NCBI GenBank assembly: GCA_017550645.1
Contig: JAFZOI010000025.1
Location: 32,038 to 96,037 of the forward strand
Length of the DNA: 64,000 bases
Source of the DNA: Oscillospiraceae bacterium
Lineage (GTDB): Bacteria; Bacillota; Clostridia; Oscillospirales; Oscillospiraceae
Direction of reading: 5' to 3'
Position numbers and translations under genes: made by a program. Of this stretch, positions 35,111 through 44,274 are shown piece by piece (the stretch's first letter is position 1; every line of letters starts with the position of its first letter). The notes below the pieces were generated by a model. It was not told the origin of the DNA, made no database searches, and saw nothing but the letters and a program-made list of their open reading frames with translations.

Positions 35111-35604
35111 CGGACGCCATGAACGAAGAAAGATTCATCTCACTCGTCGAGGATAACAGCGGCTTCGAGTATTATCAGGCTTACCGCGGCGACGTCGACC
35201 ATGTGCTCGGCGGCAAGGACGGCACGTACTGGTACGTCATAATGAAAAACGGCAAGGTCAGGGAGTCCTGGATAGGGAAGTCCCTCGGCGGCGCGTGGGA
35301 GGACGTATACGTCAAGGGCGCCGGCGCGGCGGCGAAGGAGAAGGCCATGCCCGCCGGCTCCACCATAAAGCGCATCGCCGAAAAGGCGTATTTGATGCAA
35401 AACGAAGCGTGGGTCGCGCGGCGTACGCCGAAGCCCGTCGAGGACGCGCATCCGCACTATCACTATGTATACGGCTTCGGCGACAAAGCGCTCGATGTGT
35501 CCGTCAAGTACGGCGTGACCATCGGATTCAACGACGTAAAGGACGAGGCCTCGGCGTTTCATATGAGATACCTCTATACCGGCAAGGACGTCAGTCTTTC
35601 GTGA
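35107..35604 (+). CDS. Hypothetical protein coupled to the upstream lipoprotein
   Basis: 165 residues with no signal peptide or membrane segment, so apparently cytoplasmic. Visible features are YQAYRGDVDHVLGGKDGTYWYVIMKNGKVRESWIGKSLGG (a two-strand and helix pattern) and a His-rich DAHPHYHYVYGFGDKALDV. No known family recognised. The four-base ATGA overlap with the lipoprotein gene and a terminator right after its stop show a two-gene unit. A cytoplasmic partner for an exported lipoprotein is unexpected; an alternative is that it is the detached second domain of a longer ancestral protein. Confidence 0.7.
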   Translation: MTDAMNEERFISLVEDNSGFEYYQAYRGDVDHVLGGKDGTYWYVIMKNGKVRESWIGKSLGGAWEDVYVKGAGAAAKEKAMPAGSTIKRIAEKAYLMQNEAWVARRTPKPVEDAHPHYHYVYGFGDKALDVSVKYGVTIGFNDVKDEASAFHMRYLYTGKDVSLS

Positions 35605-35620
35605 CGATTAATAAACGCAT

Positions 35621-35653
35621 ACGCGCCGCAGGGATTCCGGCGGCGCGTTTTTT
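35621..35653 (+). terminator. Intrinsic terminator
   Basis: Perfect 9-bp stem ACGCGCCGC (35621-35629) / GCGGCGCGT (35640-35648) followed by a run of T. Closes the lipoprotein pair. Confidence 0.88.
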
Positions 35654-35776
35654 CGTTCCCGGAGCAGTCTTTTTCTCGGAAAACTCTTCCAAAACGGGCG
35701 AAAATGCGGTATTATAGTCGATAAGCGCCGGGACCGACGTCCGGCGCGCTATCCTTTTATGCAGCGGAGGGCTCCG

Positions 35777-37165
35777 ATGGCGGGACCGCAGACGGACAAC
35801 AGAAAACAGGCCGCGCAGGATAAGCTTGGGACCATGCCCATCGGCAGGCTGCTCGTAACGATGAGCGTGCCGATGATGATCTCCATGTTCATTCAGGCGC
35901 TCTATAACGCCGTCGACAGCATGTTCGTCGCGCGTCTGAGCGAGGATGCGCTGACCGCGGTGTCGCTCGCGATGCCGATGCAGAACGTTATGATCGCGCT
36001 CGCGGTCGGAACGGGCGTCGGCGTGAACGCGCTCGTCTCGCGCTCGCTTGGCGAGGGCAACCGCCGCCGCGCGGAGAAGGCCGCCAATGTGCAGGTCTTC
36101 CTCGACGCGGTCTACGCCGTCATATGCATAGTCATAGGTCTGGTCTTTGCCCGCCGCTTTTTCCAAAGCCAGACCGACGTCGAGACCATCGTGGACTACG
36201 GCTCGCAGTACCTCTCGATAGTCATGATCTTCTCGTTCGGCCTCTTTGAGGCGCAGGGCCTCGAAAAGCTCCTCATCGCGACGGGCAACGCGACGCCCTC
36301 AATGATAAGTCAGGCGCTCGGCGCTATACTCAATATCATCCTCGACCCGATATTCATCTTCGTCTTCGGGCTCGGCGTGCGCGGCGCCGCCATCGCGACG
36401 GTCATCGGGCAGTTCGCCGCGGCGATCTGCGCGCTCATTTTCAACCTCAAGCGCAACTCCGCCACGAGCTTCCACATAAAGCAGATGCTGCCCGACTTTA
36501 AGATACTCAAATTCATCTATGCCGTCGGCTTCCCCTCGATGATAACCGTCGGTCTGACGGCGATATCGGGCTATCTGCTCAACGGCATCTATCTGTCGTT
36601 TTCCACGACGGCGGCGGCGCTCTACGGCGTCTGGTTAAAGCTGCAGAGCTTCGGCTTTATGCCCGTATTCGGCATGAACAACGGCACCCTTGCCATCTAT
36701 TCTTATAACTACGGTGCGAGAAAGCTCGACCGCCTGTTCAAAACGCTGCGCCTGAGTCTCATTGTCGGCGCGCTCATAACGCTCGCGATAACCGTACTCT
36801 ATGAGGTCATCCCCATTCCGCTGCTGCGCCTCTTCAACGCGTCGGACCACATGCTCGAGATAGGCGTTCCGGCGCTGCGGCTCTGCTCGCTGTCGATGGT
36901 TTTCGGCGCGCTCACGGTCATCATGACGTCGTCGTTCCAGGCGCTCGGCCGCTCGAGATACGCGCTTATCATCAGCATCCTGCGGCAGGTCGTAATTCAG
37001 GTCGCCGCCGCGTGGGCGCTCAGCCGCTTCGGAAAGCTCGGGCCCGTATGGTTCTCGCCGCTCATCTCCGAGGCGCTGACGCTGTGCATCGCATCGATCG
37101 TCTGCACGAAGGTCCTCAAAAAGGTCCGCGCAGAGGGCGGGTCGGAGCGCCTCGCACAGCAATAG
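35777..37165 (+). CDS. MATE family efflux transporter (first of a tandem pair)
   Basis: 462 residues from ATG 35777, with GGAGGG 5 bases upstream; an in-frame ATG at 35759 lacks a ribosome site. Twelve membrane helices in two halves: ALYNAVDSMFVARLSEDALTAVSLAMPMQN is the family N-terminal motif, GLGVRGAAIATVIGQFAA is typical of the helix 5-6 region. It exports cationic drugs or metabolites using a sodium or proton gradient. A small GC hairpin (35725-35747) lies in the leader. The next MATE gene belongs to another branch, so this is not a recent duplication. Confidence 0.94.
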   Translation: MAGPQTDNRKQAAQDKLGTMPIGRLLVTMSVPMMISMFIQALYNAVDSMFVARLSEDALTAVSLAMPMQNVMIALAVGTGVGVNALVSRSLGEGNRRRAEKAANVQVFLDAVYAVICIVIGLVFARRFFQSQTDVETIVDYGSQYLSIVMIFSFGLFEAQGLEKLLIATGNATPSMISQALGAILNIILDPIFIFVFGLGVRGAAIATVIGQFAAAICALIFNLKRNSATSFHIKQMLPDFKILKFIYAVGFPSMITVGLTAISGYLLNGIYLSFSTTAAALYGVWLKLQSFGFMPVFGMNNGTLAIYSYNYGARKLDRLFKTLRLSLIVGALITLAITVLYEVIPIPLLRLFNASDHMLEIGVPALRLCSLSMVFGALTVIMTSSFQALGRSRYALIISILRQVVIQVAAAWALSRFGKLGPVWFSPLISEALTLCIASIVCTKVLKKVRAEGGSERLAQQ

Positions 37166-37183
37166 AGCCAATTATAATAACTG

Positions 37184-37220
37184 CGGCGCCTTCCGCTGAA
37201 AATGCGGAGGGCGCCGTTTC
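37184..37220 (+). terminator. Intrinsic terminator
   Basis: GGCGCCTTCCGC (37185-37196) pairs with GCGGAGGGCGCC (37204-37215), 12 bp with one G-U pair, followed by GTTTCG. The T-tract is short. Confidence 0.65.
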
Positions 37221-37270
37221 GTGCTTTCTCCCGGCATAAGAAGAAAAATACCTCGACAGTCCCGAAAAGG

Positions 37271-37299
37271 TTGACGCGGCGTGCGTATCGGACTAGTAT
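37271..37299 (+). promoter_or_regulatory. Promoter of the second MATE gene
   Basis: TTGACG (37271-37276) and TAGTAT (37294-37299) are separated by 17 bases, about 60 bases before the TTG start at 37358. Confidence 0.6.
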
Positions 37300-37357
37300 A
37301 TTTTTATTCGCCCGGGCTCCGACGGCAGACCGCGGCGCGGAAAAGAGGTCTTCAAAC

Positions 37358-38764
37358 TTGTTCAAGAAGAAAAAAGAGGACTCGCTCGAGATATTCGCGA
37401 GCGCGCCGATCCCAAAAGCGGTACTTGCCAACGGCATCCCCGCGATGATAGCCATGCTCATGGTGCTCATATACAACGTGGCGGATACGTTTTTCGTAGG
37501 GCAGACGCACAACGCGCTCATGGTTGCGGCGGTATCCGTCGCAACGCCGGTCTTTCTGCTCTTCATGGGCGTAGGCAACATCTTCGGCATAGGCGGTACC
37601 TCCGTCATATCCCGCGCGCTCGGCGAGGGGAGGAAAGACTACGCAAAGAAGGTCTGCTCCTTCTGCATGTGGGGCTGCGTAGTCGTCGGGATAGTCCTCG
37701 CGGTACTTCTCATCGCGTTCATGGACCCGGTGCTGAGGCTCATCGGAGCGAGCGAGGATACGTGGAAATACACGAAGGATTATCTGACGATAGTATCGTT
37801 TGCCGGGCCTTTCGTACTTGTTTCGCACTGCTTTTCAAACGTCATCCGCACGGAGGGCCGCGCTCAGACGGCTATGGCCGGTCAGATCATAGGCAACCTT
37901 CTAAACGTCGTGCTCGACCCCATCATGATCCTCGCCATGAGGATGGGGACGGCCGGCGCCGCGTGGGCCACGGCCATATCCAACGTCGTCGGCGCGCTTT
38001 TCTACGTCGCTTTTCTCGTCGGCAAAAAGAGCATACTCAGCATCAGACCGAGGGACTTTTCCATGTCCGGAGGCATTTTCACGGGCGTCATGGCTATAGG
38101 CGTTCCAGCCTCTCTCGGGCAGATACTCATGAGCGTCTCGCACATACTCGCCAACGGCAGGCTCGCTTCCTATAACGACGACATGGCGCTCGCCGGATAC
38201 GGCGTCGCGATGAAGATAATGATGTTCACGGGCATCCTCTGCGTCGGCTTCGGTCAGGGAGTCCAGCCCCTGCTCGGGTACTGTGTCGGGGCGAAGAACT
38301 TTCCGCGCTTTCGCAAGTCGCTGAGGATGTCGGTCCTGTTCGGCGCAGCCATCAGCACGCTGATGATGGTGCTGTGCTACGTGTTCGTGAAGCTCCTGTC
38401 AGGTCTGTTCCTGACGGATCAGGCCGCTCTGGACTACTCCGTATGGTTCTCGCGGGTCATGCTGTCGACGAGCTTCCTGTTCGGCCTTTTCTTCGTGCTC
38501 GCCAACGCCCTGCAGGCGATGGGCGAGGCGGGAAACGCCCTTATCGTCAATCTGAGCAGGCAGGGAATCGTGTATATCCCGGCGCTTCTCATCCTCAACA
38601 GCCTCTGGGGCATGAGCGGGCTTATCTGGGCTCAGCCCATAGCGGACGTGCTGTCCACGATCCTCGTCGTTTTCCTCTATTTCATATCGATCAGAAAGCT
38701 GGAGCGCAAAGCGGCCGAGACGTCCGACTTGCCGGATGAGAATATCGCTGCGGAGGGACTGTAA
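37358..38764 (+). CDS. MATE family efflux transporter (second of the tandem pair)
   Basis: 468 residues from TTG 37358, which follows AAGAGGTC; the frame upstream to 37202 runs through the terminator and promoter and is not part of the gene. Twelve membrane helices; LANGIPAMIAMLMVLIYNVADTFFVGQTHNALMVAAVSVATPVFLLFMGVGNIFGIGG is the NorM/MepA-type N-terminal motif. The C-terminus ends in a short charged tail. It has its own promoter and runs into the tocopherol-cyclase-like gene three bases after its stop, suggesting cotranscription. Confidence 0.94.
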   Translation: MFKKKKEDSLEIFASAPIPKAVLANGIPAMIAMLMVLIYNVADTFFVGQTHNALMVAAVSVATPVFLLFMGVGNIFGIGGTSVISRALGEGRKDYAKKVCSFCMWGCVVVGIVLAVLLIAFMDPVLRLIGASEDTWKYTKDYLTIVSFAGPFVLVSHCFSNVIRTEGRAQTAMAGQIIGNLLNVVLDPIMILAMRMGTAGAAWATAISNVVGALFYVAFLVGKKSILSIRPRDFSMSGGIFTGVMAIGVPASLGQILMSVSHILANGRLASYNDDMALAGYGVAMKIMMFTGILCVGFGQGVQPLLGYCVGAKNFPRFRKSLRMSVLFGAAISTLMMVLCYVFVKLLSGLFLTDQAALDYSVWFSRVMLSTSFLFGLFFVLANALQAMGEAGNALIVNLSRQGIVYIPALLILNSLWGMSGLIWAQPIADVLSTILVVFLYFISIRKLERKAAETSDLPDENIAAEGL

Positions 38765-38767
38765 GAC

Positions 38768-39925
38768 ATGATAGATCATCACGACATAACGAGAAATGCG
38801 TTCATGCTGCACGGGCCGCTCGCTCACCGCGGCTACGACTGGTGGTGGCATTCCTTTACCGCGCAGGACGCCGAGACCGGCGAGGACAAGCCCTTTTTCA
38901 TAGAGTTTTTCATCATCAATCCCGCTCTCGCGGAGAATGAGCCCGTATTCGGACAGCTTCCCGAAAACAGAGCTGCGGGGAAGCGCCCTTCCTATCTCAT
39001 GGTCAAGGCCGGATGCTGGGGAGAGGGACGCTGTCAGCTCCACCGTTTCTTCTCTCTGCGCTCCGTCAGGATCCACGGCGCCGCGCCCTACGAGGTCGAG
39101 GCGGAGGACTGCTTTGCCTCGGAGACACGGCTGAAGGGGAGCGTTTCAATTTCTGCGGAGGACGCCGCGGCTCATCCGGAGTGGATGTGCGATCCGGGCG
39201 AGATGTCATGGGACCTCGAGCTCGACAAGCAGATCGCCTTCAACGTCGGCTACGGGGCGAGCAGACCACTGCGCGACGCGGAGGCCTTCGCCATGTACTG
39301 GCACGCCGAGGGCATGAAGACCGCTTTTGGCGGCTCCGTGACCTGCAACGGGCGCAGATATGTCGTAACGCCGGAAAAAAGCTTCGGCTACGCGGACAAA
39401 AACTGGGGCCGCGATTTCACTTCGCCGTGGGTGTGGCTCGCTTCAAGCTGCCTCAAGAGCAAGCTGACGGGCAAAACGCTTGAACACAGCGCCTTCGATA
39501 TAGGCGGCGGCAGGCCGAAGATCTACTTCGTCCCGCTCGACAGACGCCTGCTCGGCGCGTTCTGCTACGAGGGGAAAGAATACGATTTCAATTTCTCCCA
39601 CGTCTGGCTGAACGTCAGGACCGAATTCGCCTTCGAGGAGCGGGAGGACGAGGTCTTCTGGCGCGTCCGGCAGGAAAACAAATTCGCCGCGATGGAGACG
39701 GAAGTCTTCTGCCAAAAGGCCGACATGCTGCTCGTCAATTACGAGGCTCCTGACGGCTCGAAAAAACATAACCGTCTCTGGAACGGCGGAAACGGCCGGG
39801 GCACGGTCAGGCTCTATGACAGAGTCGACGGAGAGCTCCGCCTGACGGACGAGATCGAGGCTTCCCATATCGGCTGCGAGTACGGCGAGTACTGCGATCC
39901 TGACCCCGCCGCGGAAGAACAGTAA
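38768..39925 (+). CDS. Tocopherol-cyclase-like (lipocalin-fold) protein
   Basis: 385 residues, no signal peptide. Family features: HRGYDWWWHSFTA near the N-terminus, FFIEFFIINP, SWDLELDKQIAFNVGYG, and the conserved KSFGYADKNWGRDFTSPWVWLASS in the middle. The fold is a double lipocalin-like barrel related to CrtC/AttH and plant tocopherol cyclase. In anaerobes the substrate is unknown; the plant reaction is unlikely because no prenylquinone pathway is visible here. GGAGGG upstream supports ATG 38768. It follows a MATE gene by three bases and ends at a strong terminator. Confidence 0.82.
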   Translation: MIDHHDITRNAFMLHGPLAHRGYDWWWHSFTAQDAETGEDKPFFIEFFIINPALAENEPVFGQLPENRAAGKRPSYLMVKAGCWGEGRCQLHRFFSLRSVRIHGAAPYEVEAEDCFASETRLKGSVSISAEDAAAHPEWMCDPGEMSWDLELDKQIAFNVGYGASRPLRDAEAFAMYWHAEGMKTAFGGSVTCNGRRYVVTPEKSFGYADKNWGRDFTSPWVWLASSCLKSKLTGKTLEHSAFDIGGGRPKIYFVPLDRRLLGAFCYEGKEYDFNFSHVWLNVRTEFAFEEREDEVFWRVRQENKFAAMETEVFCQKADMLLVNYEAPDGSKKHNRLWNGGNGRGTVRLYDRVDGELRLTDEIEASHIGCEYGEYCDPDPAAEEQ

Positions 39926-39931
39926 ATGCTA

Positions 39932-39965
39932 AAAAAGCCCGATGTAATATGCATCGGGCTTTTTG
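39932..39965 (+). terminator. Strong intrinsic terminator
   Basis: AAAAAGCCCGATG (39932-39944) pairs with CATCGGGCTTTTT (39952-39964), a 13-bp stem ending in a T-run. Confidence 0.9.
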
Positions 39966-39989
39966 CATGCGCCATGCTCAAAAAAAGAG

Positions 39990-40018
39990 AAGACAAACCT
40001 TTTTGTATCTGATATACT
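39990..40018 (+). promoter_or_regulatory. Candidate promoter of the GH3 gene
   Basis: AAGACA (39990-39995) and TATACT (40013-40018) are 17 bases apart, about 40 bases before ATG 40059. The -10 is good, the -35 moderate. Confidence 0.5.
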
Positions 40019-40058
40019 ATATAGAAACAGAAATAAGAAAACCACGGGAGGCATCTCG

Positions 40059-42188
40059 ATGGATATCGAAAGCATCATCGACCTGATGATGGTCGAGGAG
40101 AAGGCGGCCCTTGTTTCCGGCACGGATTTCATGTATACAAATCCCATCCCGCGCTTCGGCATCCCGAGCCTCTGCATGTCGGACGGCCCGCACGGCCTTC
40201 GCCATCAGAAGTCATCGGGCGAATTCGGCGTGACGCAGTCCGAGCCCGCGACGGCCTTCCCGACGGCGGCCTGCACGGCCTCCGGCTGGGACCCGGAAAA
40301 CCTCCGGAGGATGGGCGCCGCGATAGCCGAGGAGTGCCGCCACTACGGCGTGCATACGCTGCTCGGCCCGGGCGTCAACATCAAGCGCAATCCGCTCTGC
40401 GGGCGCAACTTCGAGTATTTCTCCGAGGACCCGCTTCTCGCCGGGACGCTCGCCGCGGCAATGGTCGAGGGCGTTCAGTCCGGCGGCGTCGGCGTGTCGG
40501 TCAAGCATTTCGCCATGAACAACACCGAGAACAACCGCTTCATGGGCAATTCCGTCGCCTCCGAAAAGACGATGCGCGAGATATATCTCAAGCCGTTCGA
40601 GCAGGTAGTCCGTCAGGCCAAGCCCGCGACAATGATGTGCGCTTATAATAAAATAAACGACACGTACTGCTCGGAAAACAGATGGCTCCTGACCGACGTA
40701 TTGCGGGACGAATGGGGCTTCGACGGCGTCGTCATGAGCGACTGGGGAGCGGTCCACGACCGCGTCGACGGTCTCGAGGCCGGCCTCGATCTGGAGATGC
40801 CGGGCGACACCGCCATATGCCGCCGCCGCATCCTCGACGCGGTCGCCGACGGGAGCCTTCCTCTTGAAGTGCTTAACGAGGCATGCCGCAGGATACTGCG
40901 CTGGATAGACAAATACGTCCGGCCCGCGAGCAGCGAGCCCTTAGACTGGGAAGCTCATCACGCGCTGGCGGGCGAGATCGCCGCCGACTGCGCCGTGCTC
41001 ATGAAAAACGACGGTGTGCTTCCCCTTAAGGGCACGGAAAAGCTCTTCATCACGGGGCCTCTTTTCGAGACGATGCGCTATCAGGGCGCGGGAAGCTCCA
41101 TGATAAATCCGACGAAGGTCACGACGCCGAAGGACGCTTTCGACGCGCGCGGCATCGCCTCCGTGCCTCTCGATGAGAGCGACGTCGTCCTCGTCTTCGC
41201 CGGCCTTACGGACGGGTATGAGACGGAGGGGCGCGACCGCGCGGATATGCGCCTTCCGGAAGATCAGCTCCGGCTCATCGACGACCTCTGCTACGCCGGG
41301 AAAAAGATAGTCGTGGTCCTCTTCGGCGGCTCGCCCGTCGAGCTCCCGTTTTGCGACAGCGTATGCGCCATTTTGAATATGTACCTGCCCGGCCAGAACG
41401 GCGGCGAGGCGGTCTGCAATCTGCTTTTCGGGGAAAAGAATCCCTCCGGCAAGCTCGCCGAGACCTGGCCGATGTATTATGAGGACGTGCCCGGCGCCGC
41501 CTCGTTCGGCAAGCAGCCTCTTGAGGTATACGCCGAGGGCTGCGAGGTCGGCTACCGCTATTATAACAGGCATAACGTCCCCGTCCGTTTCCCGTTCGGC
41601 TTCGGCCTGAGCTATACGACCTTTGAGAGCGGGGAATGGGTCAGAGACGGCGACACCTACACAAAGACCGTGACCAACACCGGCGACCGCGCTGGCGCGG
41701 AGGTCGCACAGCTCTATATAGACGGCGAGCTCGCGGGCTTTGAGAAAGTGTTTCTCGCCCCTGGCGAGACGAAGACCGTCTCCGTCACGGTCGAGCCCGA
41801 ACCGGAGCGCGGCTGGTCCGACGAATATGAGGTCCCCGGCGAAGCGCCGCGCCTTCCCATAACGCTGGAATCCCGCTTTACGGACCTCAAGCTGACGTTC
41901 TTCGGGCGCAAGCTATATAACTCCGTGGTCAAAAAGGCCGAGAAGCAGGCCAGACAGGCCGAAAAGCTTCCCGACGGTCCGGAAAAGGAGGGCAAGCGCA
42001 AGGCCGCCCGCTTCATGCGCAGCATAATAGAGAGCAGCTCGCTCCGCTCGATGACGATGTCGGCCGGCAAGACCATGCCGTACAACTACGCCGAGGCGTT
42101 CGTCGAGATAGCCAACGGCCATCTCTTCAAGGGCCTGCGCCGCTTCCTGACGAAGGTCGAAGCGCCGACTCTCCCGAAGGACAAATAA
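40059..42188 (+). CDS. Glycoside hydrolase family 3 beta-glycosidase
   Basis: 709 residues from ATG 40059 (CGGGAGGC upstream); the frame from 39963 starts inside the terminator. No signal peptide, so cytoplasmic. GH3 N-terminal TIM barrel with LLGPGVNIKRNPLCGRNFEYFSEDP, VKHFAMNN, and the catalytic nucleophile Asp228 in MSDWGAVHDRVDGLEAGLDLEMPG. The C-terminal sandwich follows (LMKNDGVLPLKG, GYETEGRDRADMRLPEDQ), then the fibronectin-III-like region (FPFGFGLSYTTFE) with an atypical charged tail of about 100 residues. Likely acts on beta-linked gluco- or xylo-oligosaccharides after import. Exact sugar unknown. Confidence 0.94.
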   Translation: MDIESIIDLMMVEEKAALVSGTDFMYTNPIPRFGIPSLCMSDGPHGLRHQKSSGEFGVTQSEPATAFPTAACTASGWDPENLRRMGAAIAEECRHYGVHTLLGPGVNIKRNPLCGRNFEYFSEDPLLAGTLAAAMVEGVQSGGVGVSVKHFAMNNTENNRFMGNSVASEKTMREIYLKPFEQVVRQAKPATMMCAYNKINDTYCSENRWLLTDVLRDEWGFDGVVMSDWGAVHDRVDGLEAGLDLEMPGDTAICRRRILDAVADGSLPLEVLNEACRRILRWIDKYVRPASSEPLDWEAHHALAGEIAADCAVLMKNDGVLPLKGTEKLFITGPLFETMRYQGAGSSMINPTKVTTPKDAFDARGIASVPLDESDVVLVFAGLTDGYETEGRDRADMRLPEDQLRLIDDLCYAGKKIVVVLFGGSPVELPFCDSVCAILNMYLPGQNGGEAVCNLLFGEKNPSGKLAETWPMYYEDVPGAASFGKQPLEVYAEGCEVGYRYYNRHNVPVRFPFGFGLSYTTFESGEWVRDGDTYTKTVTNTGDRAGAEVAQLYIDGELAGFEKVFLAPGETKTVSVTVEPEPERGWSDEYEVPGEAPRLPITLESRFTDLKLTFFGRKLYNSVVKKAEKQARQAEKLPDGPEKEGKRKAARFMRSIIESSSLRSMTMSAGKTMPYNYAEAFVEIANGHLFKGLRRFLTKVEAPTLPKDK

Positions 42189-42203
42189 AAGGAGGAGATC
42201 ATC

Positions 42204-42524
42204 ATGCCGCTCAATGTTGAACGCATCGGCGAGATGGAGAGCATCATGAACGAGTGCTCGCGCGCGATAGGCGAGCTCGGAGAGCAGCTGGACAGGCTCG
42301 AGGCTCTGCGCGATAAGATGTCCGCGCTCTTCGGGTACTACGGCAGCGAGGCATGGTATGAGGACAGAGAGGCTTGGGACTCGGCATATCCGGAGAACAT
42401 ACCCGAGGGCGTGACCGCCGGGGTCCTCTCCGAAGACCTCGTATATGACGAGATCGCCGAGTTCAGGGAGCTTGCGTTCCGCATGATAGAATCGGGGACA
42501 GACGTCCTCAAAAACAGGCTTTGA
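42204..42524 (+). CDS. DUF4298 protein
   Basis: 106 residues. The first half is a helix rich in Glu/Met/Leu (RIGEMESIMNECSRAIGELGEQLDRLEALRDKMSALFGYYGSEAWYEDREAW), which matches the DUF4298 family, and the second contains LSEDLVYDEIAEFRELAFRMIE. Function unknown. Ribosome site AAGGAGGAG before ATG 42204. It lies between the GH3 gene (15 bases) and the FprA gene (27 bases), so it is probably in the same transcript. Confidence 0.85.
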   Translation: MPLNVERIGEMESIMNECSRAIGELGEQLDRLEALRDKMSALFGYYGSEAWYEDREAWDSAYPENIPEGVTAGVLSEDLVYDEIAEFRELAFRMIESGTDVLKNRL

Positions 42525-42551
42525 CGCGCCGCAAGGCAGGAGGAACGGAGC

Positions 42552-43709
42552 ATGGATCGCGATATCATCCCCGTCGGGGTAAAGGACTTTCAGATCGACC
42601 TTTTCGAGGGGCAGTACGCCGTCCCGAAGGGGATGGCCTATAATTCCTATCTCATAAAGGACGAAAAGACGGCCGTAGTCGATACGGTCGAGCGCGGCTT
42701 TGCCGGCGAATGGCTGACAAACGTCGAGCGCGCGCTCGGCGGCGCGAAGCCGGATTATCTCATAGTCCAGCACATGGAGCCCGACCACAGCGGGAGCATA
42801 GCCGCGTTCGCGGAGCGCTGGCCGGAGGCGACCGTCGTCTCCTCGGCGAAGGCGTTTTCCATGATGAAGGCGTTTTACGGCGACGAATACGCCGAGCGGC
42901 GCCTCGTCGTCAAGGAGGGCGACGTCCTCGCTCTCGGCAATCACTCTCTGCGCTTCATCGGCGCGCCTATGGTCCACTGGCCGGAGGTGCTCTTTTCGCT
43001 AGACGAAACGACGGGGACGCTCTTTTCCGCCGACGCATTCGGCAGGTTCGGCGCAGATGCGGAGACCTCCGGCCCTGACGTCATGGCCGAGGCGAAGCGC
43101 TATTACTTCGGCATCGTCGGCAAGTACGGGACGCAGGTCAAGGCCGTTCTCAAAAAGCTCGAGGGCGCCGCGGTCAATACTATATGCCCGACTCACGGGA
43201 ACGTCATAGAGGACGGCCTCGATAAATGGCTCGAAGCCTATTCAAAGTGGGCGGATTACGCCCCCGACTGCGACGGCGCGCTCATAGCGTACACGTCCGT
43301 CTACGGCAATACGAAGGCCGCCGCGGAGCTCCTCGCGGAGCTTATGCGCGAAAGAGGCTGCCCGCAGGTCAGCGTCATGGACCTCGCGCGGAGCGACGTC
43401 TCGGAGGCAGTCGCCGCCGCCTTCAGCTTCGGAACGCTCGTGCTTGCCTCGACGACGTACAATAACGAGGTGTTTCCCGCCATGCGCCGCTTCATCTCGG
43501 AGCTGACGGAGCGCAATTTCCAAAAGCGCACAGTCGGCATAATCGAAAACGGCTCGTGGGCCCCGCAGGCCGCGAAGGTCATGAAAGCCATGCTCGAAAA
43601 GAGCAAGGATATAGTTTTCGCCGAGCCGACGGTCACGATAGCTTCGTCGCTCGGCGATGCTAGCAGGGCGCAGCTCACCGCTCTCACGGACGCGCTCTGC
43701 GCCAAATGA
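42552..43709 (+). CDS. FprA-type A flavoprotein (flavodiiron protein)
   Basis: 385 residues, the standard two-domain size. The N-terminal metallo-beta-lactamase-like domain has the diiron ligands H74, E76, D78, H79 in QHMEPDHSGS and further His ligands (GAPMVHWPEVLFS; PTHGNV). The C-terminal flavodoxin domain binds FMN through AYTSVYGNTKAAAELLAEL. Flavodiiron proteins reduce O2 to water, or NO to N2O, with electrons from rubredoxin. A rubredoxin gene lies 0.9 kb downstream in the same direction. AGGAGG precedes ATG 42552. Confidence 0.95.
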   Translation: MDRDIIPVGVKDFQIDLFEGQYAVPKGMAYNSYLIKDEKTAVVDTVERGFAGEWLTNVERALGGAKPDYLIVQHMEPDHSGSIAAFAERWPEATVVSSAKAFSMMKAFYGDEYAERRLVVKEGDVLALGNHSLRFIGAPMVHWPEVLFSLDETTGTLFSADAFGRFGADAETSGPDVMAEAKRYYFGIVGKYGTQVKAVLKKLEGAAVNTICPTHGNVIEDGLDKWLEAYSKWADYAPDCDGALIAYTSVYGNTKAAAELLAELMRERGCPQVSVMDLARSDVSEAVAAAFSFGTLVLASTTYNNEVFPAMRRFISELTERNFQKRTVGIIENGSWAPQAAKVMKAMLEKSKDIVFAEPTVTIASSLGDASRAQLTALTDALCAK

Positions 43710-43743
43710 AACACGCAAATTAAAAGAAAGAGAGGCAGATAAA

Positions 43744-44193
43744 ATGCTCAAGGTAGGAACGAAAGCCCCCGCATTCTCCCTCCCGGATCAAAACGGAGAC
43801 GTCCGCAGCCTTAAGGACTATAAGGGCAAGAAGGTCCTGCTCTATTTCTATCCGAAGGACAACACCGGCGGCTGCACCAAGCAGGCGGTGGCATATTCCG
43901 CAAACAAGGAGAAGTTCGAGGCAAAAGGGATAACCGTCATCGGCGTCAGCAAGGACAGCGTCGCCTCGCATAAAAACTTCGAGACGAAGCAGGGCCTGAC
44001 GATAATGCTCCTTTCCGACGTCGAGAAGAAGGCCATCGAGGCCTACGACGTATGGAAGGAAAAGAAGAACTACGGCAAGACGACCTTCGGCGTCGTGCGC
44101 ACGACGTATATCATCGACGAAAAGGGCGTCATCGTCTTCGCCAACGACAAGGTCAAGGCTGCCGAGGACGCGGAGAAGATGCTCGCGCTTTGA
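43744..44193 (+). CDS. bcp: Peroxiredoxin, Bcp/PrxQ type
   Basis: 149 residues from ATG 43744 (GAGAGG upstream). The thioredoxin-fold peroxidase sequence is clear: VGTKAPAFSLPDQNGDVRSLKDYKGKKVLLYFYPKDNTGGCTKQA. The peroxidatic cysteine is the one in GGCT. The usual PGCT proline is glycine, and the resolving cysteine five residues later is absent (QAVAYS), so it looks like a one-cysteine Bcp that needs an outside thiol. The thioredoxin gene starts 81 bases downstream. It reduces peroxides in the cytoplasm. Confidence 0.93.
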   Translation: MLKVGTKAPAFSLPDQNGDVRSLKDYKGKKVLLYFYPKDNTGGCTKQAVAYSANKEKFEAKGITVIGVSKDSVASHKNFETKQGLTIMLLSDVEKKAIEAYDVWKEKKNYGKTTFGVVRTTYIIDEKGVIVFANDKVKAAEDAEKMLAL

Positions 44194-44274
44194 TCCGCGT
44201 TTTCCGCAGGGTATTTTTGAGTATACTACGTCCGGCGAAAGCCGGCATCACAAAAGATAAAGGGAGGATAAGAT

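Noticed and set aside
35777..38764. Recent tandem duplication of the two MATE genes
   Set aside because: The two sequences differ throughout and represent different branches of the family.
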